A DNA stretch of 64,000 nt from an uncultured Candidatus Saccharibacteria bacterium (GTDB lineage: Bacteria; Patescibacteriota; Saccharimonadia; Saccharimonadales; Saccharimonadaceae). Each line of letters starts with the position of its first letter. Within the stretch, counting starts at the first letter, position 1. The notes under the pieces are model-generated. The model worked only from the letters and a program-made list of their open reading frames with translations. It ran no database searches and was not told the origin of the DNA. The DNA lies in assembly GCA_947304395.1 (NCBI GenBank), contig CAMZBA010000005.1:24460-88459 (forward strand). Reading direction: 5' to 3'. The position numbers and the translations under genes are program-made. Shown piece after piece: positions 1 through 8,859 of this stretch.

Positions 1-1
1 T

Positions 2-913
2 GGGACCTTTGTAGGAATTGGTTGGTTTCAGCTGTATAGGGTACAGAATACCGGTGAGGTGATGTATCGTTTTACTAAGGTACTGGGATTGCCAGTTGCA
101 GAAATTGACGGACACAAAGTACTCTATAGTGACTATCTTATGCTATATCGCAGCAGTATAACTTCGATAGAACGACAAAAAGGCACGTTAGATGACAGCG
201 ACAAAGAAGTTGCAAATCAGAAGTTGTTTTACAAACGGCAAGCTTTGAATGACGCGGAAATGTATAGCTATGTTTTGGCGGAATTAGAGGCGCGAAAATT
301 GACGGTTTCTACTAGTGAAATTGACGAGGTAATCGACGAGCACAAGAGCATCAATGGCGAAAAGCGTAGCGATGAAGCTTTTGAGGGTATAGTTAGGGAC
401 AACTTCGGTTTGACTATGCCAGAATATCGCCGCCTGGTGATGCTGTCTTTGGCGAAGCGTAAACTGTCTATAGAAATTGATAATGAGGCTAAAGAGACGG
501 CTGAGAAGGTTGAGGCTTTGTTGCAGGCGAACGGCAACGATTTTGCTAAGGTAGCGGATGCATTGAAAGATAATGAGATTTTGGGATATGAATCGGCGGG
601 AAATGCTGTTGAGGTATCAAATCTAGATAGTGGTCGCGCTGAAGTGGCGATAAAGCTAGAAAAGAAAGGCGATGTTTCGGGGCGCTTTGTATCTAAGAAT
701 GGTGACGGATATTATTACGTGCGGTTAGTATCAAAAGAAAATAATAAGGTCAGTTATGAGACGCTTTCGATTCGTTTTTCTAAGATTGATAATGAGGTTA
801 GAAAGTTACGCGAAGATGGCAAAATTAAAGAAAAGATTGAAGTTGCGATTGAACAAAGCGACGAAGAGATGTCGTCGCAAAGCCCAGATATAGACGAAAA
901 CACCAATAAATGA
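2..913 (+). CDS. SurA/PpiC-like secreted foldase, 5' end cut by the window edge
   Basis: The reading frame is open from base 2, so the true start and cytoplasmic N-terminus lie upstream; the GTG/ATG pair at 59-64 is internal. The first visible residues (GTFVGIGWFQLY) look like the end of a signal-anchor helix. A charged helical stretch follows (roughly residues 30-170) resembling the SurA N-terminal chaperone domain, then a region like the PpiC/parvulin fold (about 170-270, with VSGRFVSKNGDGYYYVRLVS) and an acidic Ser-rich tail. In known families such proteins fold or escort exported proteins outside the membrane. Isomerase active-site residues cannot be assigned confidently, so it may act only as a chaperone. 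It converges on the methyltransferase gene that follows. Confidence 0.6.
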   Translation, partial: GTFVGIGWFQLYRVQNTGEVMYRFTKVLGLPVAEIDGHKVLYSDYLMLYRSSITSIERQKGTLDDSDKEVANQKLFYKRQALNDAEMYSYVLAELEARKLTVSTSEIDEVIDEHKSINGEKRSDEAFEGIVRDNFGLTMPEYRRLVMLSLAKRKLSIEIDNEAKETAEKVEALLQANGNDFAKVADALKDNEILGYESAGNAVEVSNLDSGRAEVAIKLEKKGDVSGRFVSKNGDGYYYVRLVSKENNKVSYETLSIRFSKIDNEVRKLREDGKIKEKIEVAIEQSDEEMSSQSPDIDENTNK

Positions 914-925
914 TGATGTGCTAGG

Positions 926-1676
926 TTATTGTAATTTCTGGCGGAAATTATACATAGCTACGCCGGCTGCGATAGATAAGTTTAGGCTGTCAACCAATGG
1001 AGTTTGAGAGATAAAAGACGGCTTGAGTTTTGTCGGCAAATTCTTGAGGTAGGCCAGAAGCTTCATTTCCGAAAATCAGAGAAAATGAACCATCGTTTAA
1101 TGTTACATCTGCGAGATTGACGGCTTCTGGATTAATCATGAAAGAATAGAGAAGGCGTTTTCGTGATGAGTTTATGGTTTCATATTTTGCCAGATAGTCG
1201 TCAAACGAGGCAAACAGCTCAATATTAATGTGAAATATTGCGCCCATCGAAGCACGAACGACTTTGGGGTCGAAATGATCTGTCGCTGGAGTAATGATGG
1301 CTAAGTTATTATAGCCGAAGGCGACGGCTGAGCGGATGATCGTGCCAAGGTTGCCAGCGTCAGAGGGATTAACGAGTACGATATGAGGTGTTTCGGCGGT
1401 TGCTTCTAGTTGCATGACGGGTTTGTCAAATTCGGCGATTATTAAACAGTTATCTTTTGCGCCGAGAATGTTGAACGCTTTAGTGTTTTCGATGATGGGA
1501 ATATTGAATGCTGTTAATTGAGCAATGATGGAGTCTATACCATGACTATGTTTTTGATTTGGGCGTAGAAAAACACGTTTAATAAGACTAGGGTTTACTT
1601 TGAGTAATTCGTAAGTGAGCGTAGCTCCGAAAGCATAAGAAACAGGGGAGCTGCGCTTGTAGCGGGGAAGCTTCAT
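926..1676 (-). pseudogene. TrmH/SpoU-family RNA 2'-O-methyltransferase with a one-base frameshift
   Basis: The intact frame covers 990-1676 (228 residues). It starts at an ATG 8 nt behind TATAAT on the minus strand and contains SpoU motif 1 (NPSDAGNLGTIIRSAVAFG) and motif 2 (SLIFGNEASGLP). Family motif 3, needed for the knotted SAM-binding fold, is missing from this frame but is present just downstream in the next one: PLVDSLNLSIAAGVAMYNF, ending at a TAA at 926-928. Removing one T from the four-T run (AAAA at 1013-1016 on the plus strand) joins the frames into a normal-length enzyme of about 250 residues. Such enzymes methylate a ribose in tRNA or rRNA; the substrate cannot be told. The lesion is either a real frameshift or a homopolymer sequencing error. 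Confidence 0.8.
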
Positions 1677-1716
1677 ATATTTCTATTATATCATGAAATA
1701 CTGATTTTTGCAATAG

Positions 1717-2760
1717 CTAGAAACGTTGTGGGGTCTCGGTCGAACCTTGAATAGTGCGAAATGTCCCTGTGACGCGATAGCTGATATTATCTGTTCGAAC
1801 AATCACGAATGCCCAACTTGAGACGGTGTTATCCATATTGCAGAAGCCGTTATCTAGCAAAAAGAGATTATAAGGACTATTTTTTAAAGCGCAGTAGCTT
1901 GGGAAGTTTGCTATTTTGGCCGCTTGCATTTGGGTGGCTAGTTTTGCTTCGTCAAATAGTAGGCTGTAGTTAGTGTCGCAAATATAGCTGTCTGCATTTG
2001 TCATATTATTATTTGAGTAATCGGCATGGCAGTATAAATGATCGATGCGTATTTTTTCAAAATTGGGTACTTCTGGTTTTTTGACGGTGTTGAGATAATT
2101 GCTTAGAGCAACAGTAATATTCGGCATGGCTTTGCTGAATTGGAGTGAGTCGAAGTAGACGGCAGTCTTGTTCTTGCTGACGCGGTCGGTGCTTTTTACT
2201 AGGTAGTCACCTGTGATTTGGAAGGATTCATCATTACTGAGCGTGATAGTCGACCCTTTCACGGTGTAGTCGCCAGCCTCAGTACTTGGTTGGAGCTTTT
2301 TGCGGTCAGCATTAGGTTCGCGATAGTATGAAAATTCATATTTAGAATCAGTAGTAAAAGTGATGAATTCATCGTGGCTAGGGTTAATGGCGAAAGTGCG
2401 GCCAGCGAGAGCGCTTTTTAGAATATCCTCTGGGGAGCCGTCAGGGATTTTAATCTGAGAGAGCGGAGTGGAGGGCTGTGCATTTAGAGCGTGCGTCTCG
2501 TTTTCGCCGGTTGGTTTCTTGTTGATGACTTTGTCGACAACGATATAGGCGACCAATCCAAGTGTGGCCAAGCCAAAAATAACTGCTAATAATAGGCTAA
2601 GATGACCTTTTTCTTTTTTAGCCTGTGGGATGGGCGTGGTTTGGTAGTTTGCGGGTAATGTGTTCTGCGGTGGAAGGGTGTTTGGTTGAGGTGCGGGTTG
2701 GACTGGTTGAGGTTGCATTGGTGCCATATTTGGCTGAAATTGCGTGTTGTTTGGTTGCAT
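1717..2760 (-). CDS. Membrane-anchored protein with Pro/Gln-rich cytoplasmic tail, function unknown
   Basis: About 50 N-terminal residues are rich in Pro, Gln and Asn (repeated PQP-type motifs). One transmembrane helix follows (about residues 53-78, LLLAVIFGLATLGLVAYIVV) with KK/KE charges before it, then an extracellular domain of about 260 residues with several Cys that could form disulfides. The architecture (low-complexity tail, single helix, secreted domain) recurs in neighbouring genes of this window. The ATG lies 10 nt behind a TAAAAT box on the minus strand, consistent with a leaderless message. I recognise no catalytic motif. Confidence 0.7.
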   Translation of the reverse strand: MQPNNTQFQPNMAPMQPQPVQPAPQPNTLPPQNTLPANYQTTPIPQAKKEKGHLSLLLAVIFGLATLGLVAYIVVDKVINKKPTGENETHALNAQPSTPLSQIKIPDGSPEDILKSALAGRTFAINPSHDEFITFTTDSKYEFSYYREPNADRKKLQPSTEAGDYTVKGSTITLSNDESFQITGDYLVKSTDRVSKNKTAVYFDSLQFSKAMPNITVALSNYLNTVKKPEVPNFEKIRIDHLYCHADYSNNNMTNADSYICDTNYSLLFDEAKLATQMQAAKIANFPSYCALKNSPYNLFLLDNGFCNMDNTVSSWAFVIVRTDNISYRVTGTFRTIQGSTETPQRF

Positions 2761-2894
2761 GATTAACTATATTTTAACATAAACGAAATGAATTATGATG
2801 ATTCGGTGTGCTTGTTTCGATTTGCAGTTTATTTTAAAATAAGTGTAAGTGAATTGCGCGTTTTATTGTCGCAGTGAAGGAGAACAGAATTATA

Positions 2895-4730
2895 ATGCGG
2901 AAAAAGATTATCATAAGCGCAGCTGTTATAGGGTTGGTTTTGTTCTTTGGGGCTTTCCTTGCTCATAATTTGTATGCTGAGGATGCTTGTTCTATCAATA
3001 AGGTGAACGATCCGTTGCTGTGCGGCACTCCTAGAAGCGACGAAGAGGTTGCGATTATGCAATCCGTAGAGAGCACTTTGAACGTAACATATCTTTGGAT
3101 TGGTATCATTTCGGTAATCGTGGTCATTATTGGCGGCATTAATTACATGACGTCGGTTGGCGATGCGAATAAGATTAGGCAGTCTAAAAATATAATTTTC
3201 TATGCGATTTGCGGTTTGATTGTAACTTTGGCGGCTTTTGCGATTACTAATTTGGTTCTTGATGCGATAGAGGGTGCGACAAGTGTTCAGGATAGATCGG
3301 ACGGTAGTGGCAGTAACATTCCGCTGGGCGAGGGACGCTATAAAGTCCGTGCGATAGATGCAATTAGTCATACGAGCTTAATTGTTGGCCAAACAATAAC
3401 CATTAAAGCAAGAGTGATCCCGGATTATGCTAAGGATCATAGTTTAACATATAAGTCGAGCGATGATTCGATTGCGGTAGTGGATCGGTCTGGACTAGTG
3501 AAGGCCAAGAGGGAGGGGAAGGCAACGATTACGATTAGCTCAAATGATGGGCCTTCGAAAGAGGTTGCGGTGACGGTACTGAAGCCGATTCCGGTTACTT
3601 CGATTAAGATAGATAAAAGTTCCGTGACGCTAAAAAAGAACAAAGAAGTAATAGTTCAAGCGACGCCATATCCGACAAACGCGACAGACAAAACCTTGAT
3701 TTGGGCAAGCGAAAATACGAAAGTTGCTACGGTTGACCAGACGGGGAAGATAAAAGGAATTAGTTATGGGGATACCATTGTGACGATAACGGCGCGTAAC
3801 AAGACGGAAGTTGCCGTAAATGATAGCGGCATTACCTTGTCGGCTGCAACCTTGGCGGCTAACGAGAACGCGGTTGTTGCTAAAGTCAAAGTTACGGTTG
3901 AAAGCGAGTACTATGCGTGTCAACCTGCGACTTCCGCGAAAAAATTCTCTGGCGATTTAAATATTCGATCAATAACGATGAAATATCTTGAACCTCATGC
4001 AAAGGATTTTTATTATTCAAATTTCTCGGGTAGGATTAACGAATTTGGTGGCTATACTAGCTATGTGAAGAAGCTTGGCGGAATTCATACGATGTACGCT
4101 GGAAAAGATAAAAAGATAAAGACGAAGTCGGCTTGCGATTTCCAGGCGGCGGCAGAATATGCGTATGGTTTATGGATGGCGTACGGTGTGGATTACGACA
4201 ATGGAAACACGTATCATAGGTGGGGCGATGAGACTGCTGACCAGTCGGATGCGTATTGGAAGGGGTCGGGTTCACGTTATGCGGGTGCCGGGTATGGCTA
4301 TAAGGACATTGATACGAATTTGTCTGAGGACCCGGGTAGGTTTAGGACGAACTGTAATTATTCTTGCGATGCAATGGCACAAAAGACAGATTTGTACTTC
4401 GTGAGCAATCTCTGTACTTCTTGGAAATCTGGACCATCAAAGTCGCCGGTAGGGAAGATAACAGACACTGCCCAGTTGCAAGTTGGGGATATGCTTCACT
4501 ACTTTAGGGATGGCGACTGGAAGCACGTGGCGGTGGTTGGTGAGGTATATAGTGACTATATTGTTACCTATGATGGTGGCGGCCGCTTTATTAGCTCAAA
4601 ACAATATAAAAAGAAAATAAAACGTGGCGGGTCAATGCTTAATGGCACTACGTATAGTAGTTATGATTACTGGTTTGGCGTTCGTCTTTGGAAAATTGAC
4701 CAAAGTAGAACACTTGAAGGATTAAAATAA
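2895..4730 (+). CDS. VirB2-like membrane hairpin fused to two Ig-like domains and a CHAP/NlpC-like hydrolase domain
   Basis: The start is placed at ATG 2895, behind GGAG at 2879-2882; the frame extends upstream to a GTG at 2874 that overlaps this ribosome site. A signal peptide (IIISAAVIGLVLFFGAFLAH) precedes two hydrophobic helices resembling the TrbC/VirB2 pilin family (LNVTYLWIGIISVIVVIIGG and IIFYAICGLIVTLAAFAITN). Two BIG2-type bacterial Ig-like domains follow at about residues 150-230 and 235-330 (VTSIKIDKSSVTLKKN, WASENTKVATVDQTGKIKG). The C-terminal 200 residues contain FRTNCNYSCDAMAQ, GDMLHYF and WKHVAVVGEV, in the order expected for Cys and His of a CHAP or NlpC/P60 peptidoglycan hydrolase. 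Inference: a type IV secretion-associated or surface lysin acting on a wall, possibly the host's. The hydrolase call is tentative. Confidence 0.65.
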   Translation: MRKKIIISAAVIGLVLFFGAFLAHNLYAEDACSINKVNDPLLCGTPRSDEEVAIMQSVESTLNVTYLWIGIISVIVVIIGGINYMTSVGDANKIRQSKNIIFYAICGLIVTLAAFAITNLVLDAIEGATSVQDRSDGSGSNIPLGEGRYKVRAIDAISHTSLIVGQTITIKARVIPDYAKDHSLTYKSSDDSIAVVDRSGLVKAKREGKATITISSNDGPSKEVAVTVLKPIPVTSIKIDKSSVTLKKNKEVIVQATPYPTNATDKTLIWASENTKVATVDQTGKIKGISYGDTIVTITARNKTEVAVNDSGITLSAATLAANENAVVAKVKVTVESEYYACQPATSAKKFSGDLNIRSITMKYLEPHAKDFYYSNFSGRINEFGGYTSYVKKLGGIHTMYAGKDKKIKTKSACDFQAAAEYAYGLWMAYGVDYDNGNTYHRWGDETADQSDAYWKGSGSRYAGAGYGYKDIDTNLSEDPGRFRTNCNYSCDAMAQKTDLYFVSNLCTSWKSGPSKSPVGKITDTAQLQVGDMLHYFRDGDWKHVAVVGEVYSDYIVTYDGGGRFISSKQYKKKIKRGGSMLNGTTYSSYDYWFGVRLWKIDQSRTLEGLK

Positions 4731-4758
4731 TTAGTTTCTGTAAGATTCTCTAATAACT

Positions 4759-5361
4759 ATGTCGGAGCAGAGTAGTAGAAATAGATTTATGCCAATGAGG
4801 CAATATAAGCATGAGGATTTTGTTGATTTGGTGAGCGGTTTGGACGAGAGAGGCTTGCTGGAGTTGAGCGCAAATTATGGTGGGTACCCAGTGCTATTCA
4901 GAATGTCGCTCGATCAAAGGTTAAGTCATATTCCTTTTATTCAAACTGGAGCGGCTGTTGCGGTTAGAAACGAGAAAGGTGAAATATTATTACAGCAGAG
5001 GTCGGATAATGGCTTGTGGGGGTTGCCGGGTGGGTGTCAAAATTTAGGAGAAAAACTTGAAACTACCGCCGTGAGGGAGCTATACGAGGAAACGGGGATA
5101 AAAATATCAGAAGACGATTTGTTTTTGATTAACACGCTATCCGGGGAATCAAGAAGGAGAGTTTACGCTAATGGCGATATTGTCTACAATAATACGTCAC
5201 TTTACTTAGCTAACATCAAGTCTGAGGACGTAGTCCTAAAGAAAGATTCAGAGTCGCTGCGATTGGCCTATTTTAATGTTGATAACTTGCCGAGTGAAAT
5301 GAATGATGAAGATTTGGTTGCGGAGTATATAAAGTATAACGCTTCGCCCAGCTCCTTCTAG
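4759..5361 (+). CDS. NUDIX hydrolase
   Basis: A complete NUDIX box lies near residues 92-115 (GGCQNLGEKL, then VRELYEETGI), matching Gx5Ex7REUxEExGU with the metal-binding glutamates intact. It sits in a typical fold: AAVAVRNEKGEILLQQRS before the box and VVLKKDSESLRLAYFNVDNLP after it. The family cleaves nucleoside diphosphates linked to another group; the substrate cannot be predicted. About 60 extra N-terminal residues (MPMRQYKHEDFVDLVSGLDE onwards) precede the domain, as in several Gram-positive NUDIX proteins that act on sugar-nucleotide or mutagenic substrates. It has intact catalytic residues, unlike the NUDIX half of the fusion at 48285-49172. Confidence 0.9.
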   Translation: MSEQSSRNRFMPMRQYKHEDFVDLVSGLDERGLLELSANYGGYPVLFRMSLDQRLSHIPFIQTGAAVAVRNEKGEILLQQRSDNGLWGLPGGCQNLGEKLETTAVRELYEETGIKISEDDLFLINTLSGESRRRVYANGDIVYNNTSLYLANIKSEDVVLKKDSESLRLAYFNVDNLPSEMNDEDLVAEYIKYNASPSSF

Positions 5362-5425
5362 CACGAACAATGTCCATTTATTTGGGAAGTATAAAAAGTG
5401 ACCCACTAGGTCATGCTTTATGCTT

Positions 5426-5500
5426 TGGTGCGGGTGGAGAGAGTCGAACTCTCGTCTTATCCTTGGGAAGGATACATAATAGCCGTTATACGACACCCGC
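5426..5500 (-). tRNA. tRNA-Gly (CCC)
   Basis: The reverse complement folds as a cloverleaf: acceptor GCGGGTG/CACCCGC, T arm GAGAG-TTCGACT-CTCTC, and anticodon stem TATCC/GGATA around the loop TTCCCAA, giving anticodon CCC. The discriminator is A and the CCA end is encoded. Confidence 0.93.
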
Positions 5501-5547
5501 GTTATCACTATTTTAGCATAGTTTTTTCTTTTTGATATTATAGAGAT

Positions 5548-6066
5548 ATGATGGAAGCAAAAAAGACAACAAAGAAAAATACATTTGGAATAGTAGCGAT
5601 GGTTACAGCTGGAGTAGCCATATTAATAGGCATAGTGGCGGCAATTGTATTCTTAGTTGGAGGACAAGCGAAGACGCGCGATGGTTCGATTGTGGAGTTT
5701 TCGTTTGGACACGGGGGTGGCATGAGCGGAGACGTTCAGTATACGCTGAAGAGGCAAGATAATTTAGCATTGCTTTCGATAAATAGAACGGGAGCTCTTT
5801 ACGATAAAGGCGGGAACGTTGAGAAAACTGTAGACGGTAAGTATCTTGATAGATTGGCGGATATTATTAATGAGAATGAAGTAGCAAAGTGGGATGGGTT
5901 CGATAAGAGCGCCCACGGTATTCTTGATGGTGGCGGTTTTGTCCTGAAAGTGACCTATGATGACGAAAAAACGATTGAAGCGCATGGATATATGATGTTC
6001 CCAGATAATTATGCTGTGGTTTCGGATAAGTTTGAAGAGTTATTTTCGGAAATTGAAAATCTATAA
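5548..6066 (+). CDS. Small membrane-anchored protein, function unknown
   Basis: A Lys/Thr-rich cytoplasmic start (KKTTKKN) precedes one transmembrane helix (about residues 13-38, with AGVAILIGIVAAIVFLVGG) and an outer domain of about 130 residues. It begins with a Gly-rich turn (SFGHGGGMSG) and continues as alternating strands. There is no lipobox Cys and no recognised family. The ATG follows a TATTAT box by 6 nt (box at 5536-5541), so the message is probably leaderless. A strong terminator follows at 6097-6121. Confidence 0.7.
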   Translation: MMEAKKTTKKNTFGIVAMVTAGVAILIGIVAAIVFLVGGQAKTRDGSIVEFSFGHGGGMSGDVQYTLKRQDNLALLSINRTGALYDKGGNVEKTVDGKYLDRLADIINENEVAKWDGFDKSAHGILDGGGFVLKVTYDDEKTIEAHGYMMFPDNYAVVSDKFEELFSEIENL

Positions 6067-6096
6067 ATAATTGGTTATTCGCCATAAAACAAAAAC

Positions 6097-6121
6097 ATCT
6101 CCAGAAAATGGAGATTTTTTG
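6097..6121 (+). terminator. Intrinsic terminator
   Basis: Stem ATCTCC/GGAGAT with a 7-nt loop, followed directly by a run of T. It ends the gene at 5548-6066 and lies just before the tRNA-Asp on the opposite strand. Confidence 0.85.
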
Positions 6122-6198
6122 TGGCGGGCCCGACGCGACTCGAACGCGCGACCTCCTCCGTGACAGGGAGGCGCTCTAACCAACTGAGCTACGAGCCC
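6122..6198 (-). tRNA. tRNA-Asp (GTC)
   Basis: The reverse complement starts GGGCTCGTAGCTCAGTTGG. The anticodon stem CCTCC/GGAGG encloses CTGTCAC, giving anticodon GTC. The acceptor stem pairs with GT wobble, the discriminator is G as expected for tRNA-Asp, and CCA is encoded. Confidence 0.95.
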
Positions 6199-6319
6199 TT
6201 GTGTAAGCCATTATATACGAATGCGGCCGAAATTACAAGGGCTTTATGTGGTCGTTTCGGGGTTGGTAAAGCTAGCATTAGATACTTTTAGATAGTTGTG
6301 TTATAATTGCAGAGGAGAT

Positions 6320-6395
6320 GCCGTTGTAGCTCAGTTGGCAGAGCAGCTCATTCGTAACGAGCAGGTCGCTGGTTCGACCCCAGTCAACGGCTCCA
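6320..6395 (+). tRNA. tRNA-Thr (CGT)
   Basis: Acceptor GCCGTTG/CAACGGC, D arm TAGCTCAGTTGGCAGAGC and T arm GGTTCGACCCC. The anticodon loop TTCGTAA gives anticodon CGT, with the last pair of the anticodon stem mismatched (A-C). Discriminator T; CCA encoded. A TATAAT box about 15 nt upstream could be its promoter. Confidence 0.92.
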
Positions 6396-6413
6396 GGGAT
6401 AGTTTGATCAATA

Positions 6414-6453
6414 AAAAAGACGTCAATTGCGCTGAAGCGACTGGCGTCTTTTT
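6414..6453. terminator. Bidirectional intrinsic terminator
   Basis: AAAAAGACG and CGTCTTTTT pair perfectly with a GC-containing inner arm, giving T runs on both strands. It can end the tRNA-Thr transcript and the opposing pyrophosphatase gene. Confidence 0.85.
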
Positions 6454-6464
6454 CGTGTAAATAA

Positions 6465-7103
6465 TTAGTCTATTGTAGCTAGGCGGCGAATTGCTTTTCT
6501 TAAAGATTCAAAGCGATAAGTGTGTTTTAGTGCGTCGCCGCGTAATTGGCCAAATGCGACGTCAAACCCATCTGGGACGAAAATTGAATAAAAGAATGGC
6601 TTTTCGATTATTTTTGGTATTTCGCTCATAATAGTGCCGTTACTTTCGCCTAGTTCTTGAAAGTATTTTCCATCTGGAGTCATGAGTGTTATACAAGATT
6701 TGTATTTTGCGTGTCTATTTGTAGTATTACGCATTTTCTCGATTAGTTTTATGATACATTGATAGCTCGGTAGACTGGGATTGGCTGCGATTTCTGCATC
6801 GGCGTATCTAGCAGTATGGACGCCGGGCTCGTCCCCTAGTATGTCGACGAATAGACCAGAGTCGTCGGAAATAATAGGGAAGTGGATCTGCTTTTCTTTG
6901 CAAAATGAAAAGACTGCTCGCGCCTTCGTGAGAGAATTATCCTGAATCGTAGTTCCTTTTTCCTCAATTTCACCTCTATCCCAATCGATGTCATTTAAGT
7001 TTAGGATTCCCATATCTAGGCCCAACTCGTCAATTATGCGCTGGAGGTCTTCAATTTTTCTTTGGTTTGTAGTTGCGAAGATGATTTTTGATTTATCTGA
7101 CAT
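6465..7103 (-). CDS. Non-canonical purine NTP pyrophosphatase, RdgB/HAM1 family
   Basis: The family N-terminus is present (KIIFATTNQRKIEDLQ; usual form ATxNxxK), with NSLTKARAVF and the catalytic/metal block SDDSGLFVDILGDEPGVHTA (usual DDSGLxVxALxGxPGxxSA). The enzyme removes dITP and XTP by hydrolysis to monophosphate plus pyrophosphate, keeping damaged purines out of DNA. At 212 residues it is slightly longer than usual, and the C-terminal SHR-type motif is replaced by THRFESLRKA-like sequence (HTYRFESLRKAI). It is the last gene of a minus-strand run ending at the bidirectional terminator. Confidence 0.88.
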   Translation of the reverse strand: MSDKSKIIFATTNQRKIEDLQRIIDELGLDMGILNLNDIDWDRGEIEEKGTTIQDNSLTKARAVFSFCKEKQIHFPIISDDSGLFVDILGDEPGVHTARYADAEIAANPSLPSYQCIIKLIEKMRNTTNRHAKYKSCITLMTPDGKYFQELGESNGTIMSEIPKIIEKPFFYSIFVPDGFDVAFGQLRGDALKHTYRFESLRKAIRRLATID

Positions 7104-7167
7104 ATAGTTTCTCGTTTTTTATTATGCTGACTGAATTATTCGTAATGTCAGCGTCCATTTATATCCT

Positions 7168-7653
7168 TTAAATTGTACTCCAATCTGATAAGTTTAGGTT
7201 TGCTATTTGATTGCGCGGTATGATTGCGACGAAGTACCAAAAAACCATATCATCAGTGCCGATTTCGGGTCTATCGGTACTAATTGTAAAATTGACAGTG
7301 TTGTTATTGAGATTGACACTTTCGAGCTTGTGATTAATACTGCCAGACGATTCGCTTTGAACTTGAATAAAAATATCATTATGTTTGAAATATTCAACAT
7401 TTATAGCTAATACATCGGAGTATTTCTTATAAAAGCGATTAAGTTCCTCGGGGGAAGTGATGCGATATTTCGAATTATCGGGATAATCACTAAAGACTTC
7501 GTGTGTTTGTAGTTCATATTTGACGATTTGATTGTCTGGCGCTGAGCTTTCGACTTTTTTGTAGTCGTAATACAGCCAGGCGCTGCAACCGCAAATAATT
7601 AGAATGAGTAACAACGCAGTTGCTGCAATAATTTTATGTTTGAATTGAAACAT
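7168..7653 (-). CDS. Membrane-anchored protein of unknown function
   Basis: One N-terminal transmembrane helix (about residues 8-28, IAATALLLILIICGCSAWLY) contains a Cys in a GCSAW context, so it could be a lipoprotein, although the lipobox is not ideal. About 130 outer residues follow. The phrase SPEELNRFYKKYSD resembles protease-inhibitor-like or periplasmic binding modules, but I cannot assign a family. It starts 10 bases after the end of the 7664-8782 gene, and the two share a similar layout (residues between strands in NNNTVNFTISTD), suggesting co-transcription. Confidence 0.65.
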   Translation of the reverse strand: MFQFKHKIIAATALLLILIICGCSAWLYYDYKKVESSAPDNQIVKYELQTHEVFSDYPDNSKYRITSPEELNRFYKKYSDVLAINVEYFKHNDIFIQVQSESSGSINHKLESVNLNNNTVNFTISTDRPEIGTDDMVFWYFVAIIPRNQIANLNLSDWSTI

Positions 7654-7663
7654 TTTTGGGGTG

Positions 7664-8782
7664 TTATTTTATTTCAGATCCGCCCCATTCGACGACAGTA
7701 AAGCCGTTTCGTGTCGGAGTTGAGAGAGTTTGCTCTTTAACGTCGATTGGCGTGTCGAGTGGCTTGTAGTCCATATATACACGAATCATAGTGTCAGCTT
7801 TTGGAGTGGTAGTTAGAGGCATGTATGAAGCGATTTCGGATTGTGTCTCGAAGCGGATGTAGTTGTAATTGTTGTGCTCGAGTTTTGGCAACCAGTAGAT
7901 GATAAACTCTTCGGCCTCGCGGTAATTTAGGCCAAGCGTGGATAGCTTATCTTCTAGGAATTTTGCTGTCTCTTTGCCTTTTACAATGAAGCCGTCTTGT
8001 TGAACTGACGCGTAATGGTTTTTGCCTTCCCAATAGAGGGAGTAGAGCTTGTTTCCGGTCTTTTTGTCTGTAAGCTCGCCAGTTGGTTCCGCTGTGACAT
8101 CCCAGCCTTTTTGATATTGTGGATAGCTAGTGGTTATTAGTTCGGGATGGCCAAGAGCTACATTGATGTCTGTAGTTTTGGTTGGGTAAAGATAGATAAT
8201 AGGCTTGTATACTACCGAAGAGTCACATTCAATAGTATTGCGAGAGTGGTAATTGACGACAATGTCACCGCTCGTAACGCTTTTATCTAGCTTGAAAGCA
8301 TAGAAACGATAGGTTGGGGCGCAGAAGCCGCATTTTGAGTCGTAGTCGAAAACAACACTAACTTGGCCATTGGACATATCAAACTTGCTTGGCTCGATAT
8401 TTTCTTCGGAGCAGGAGTCATAGCGAACGGCTACAAGCGCATAATTATTGCCTTCAAAGTCTGTCGGCGAAAGTGTCTTGTCGCCATTTTCTAGGTTAAT
8501 ATCTCGCATGGCAGAGGTATATTCGTCGTAGCTGGATACAATTTGGTCTGGTATGGCTGATTCTGTGTCGTAAATATTTTTGCCATTACCGATATAGATA
8601 TATCGGCCTTTAGTTTCGTCGATTTCTTTTTTGTGCTTAGCGTTATGGATTGTGTTAATTGCTAGGATCGAAAGGAGGATTATTATTGCGAATATAGCAA
8701 TAGACATATAGAATAAAGGATTCTTGAGTACGTTCTCGCTTTTTTTGTTTGATTTTGCTTTGGTTGACTTCTTGGCGTTCAT
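7664..8782 (-). CDS. Membrane-anchored protein with a conserved KPIIYLYP-type domain
   Basis: Lys-rich tail, one transmembrane helix (about residues 25-47), then an outer module of about 120 residues with two paired Cys regions. The C-terminal domain of about 170 residues starts at KPIIYLYPTKTTDINVALG and continues through WDVTAEPTGELTDK, LYWEGKNHY and EEFIIYWLPKLEHNNYN. I recognise this domain from secreted hypothetical proteins of Firmicutes and other bacteria; no biochemical function is known to me. A TAAGAT box 6 nt before the ATG suggests a leaderless message. The gene is divergent from the acyl-activating enzyme gene. Confidence 0.75.
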   Translation of the reverse strand: MNAKKSTKAKSNKKSENVLKNPLFYMSIAIFAIIILLSILAINTIHNAKHKKEIDETKGRYIYIGNGKNIYDTESAIPDQIVSSYDEYTSAMRDINLENGDKTLSPTDFEGNNYALVAVRYDSCSEENIEPSKFDMSNGQVSVVFDYDSKCGFCAPTYRFYAFKLDKSVTSGDIVVNYHSRNTIECDSSVVYKPIIYLYPTKTTDINVALGHPELITTSYPQYQKGWDVTAEPTGELTDKKTGNKLYSLYWEGKNHYASVQQDGFIVKGKETAKFLEDKLSTLGLNYREAEEFIIYWLPKLEHNNYNYIRFETQSEIASYMPLTTTPKADTMIRVYMDYKPLDTPIDVKEQTLSTPTRNGFTVVEWGGSEIK

Positions 8783-8859
8783 AACTATATCTTAGCATAA
8801 ACGTGTTAGTAATAGGAGAAAAAGAAACATTGAGGCGTTTAATATATAATAGATACATC

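Noticed and set aside
2829..3371. Minus-strand 180-residue frame opposite the VirB2-like gene
   Set aside because: No family features, overlaps a strongly supported gene on the other strand, and residue usage is shadow-like (many Arg, Asn, Tyr).
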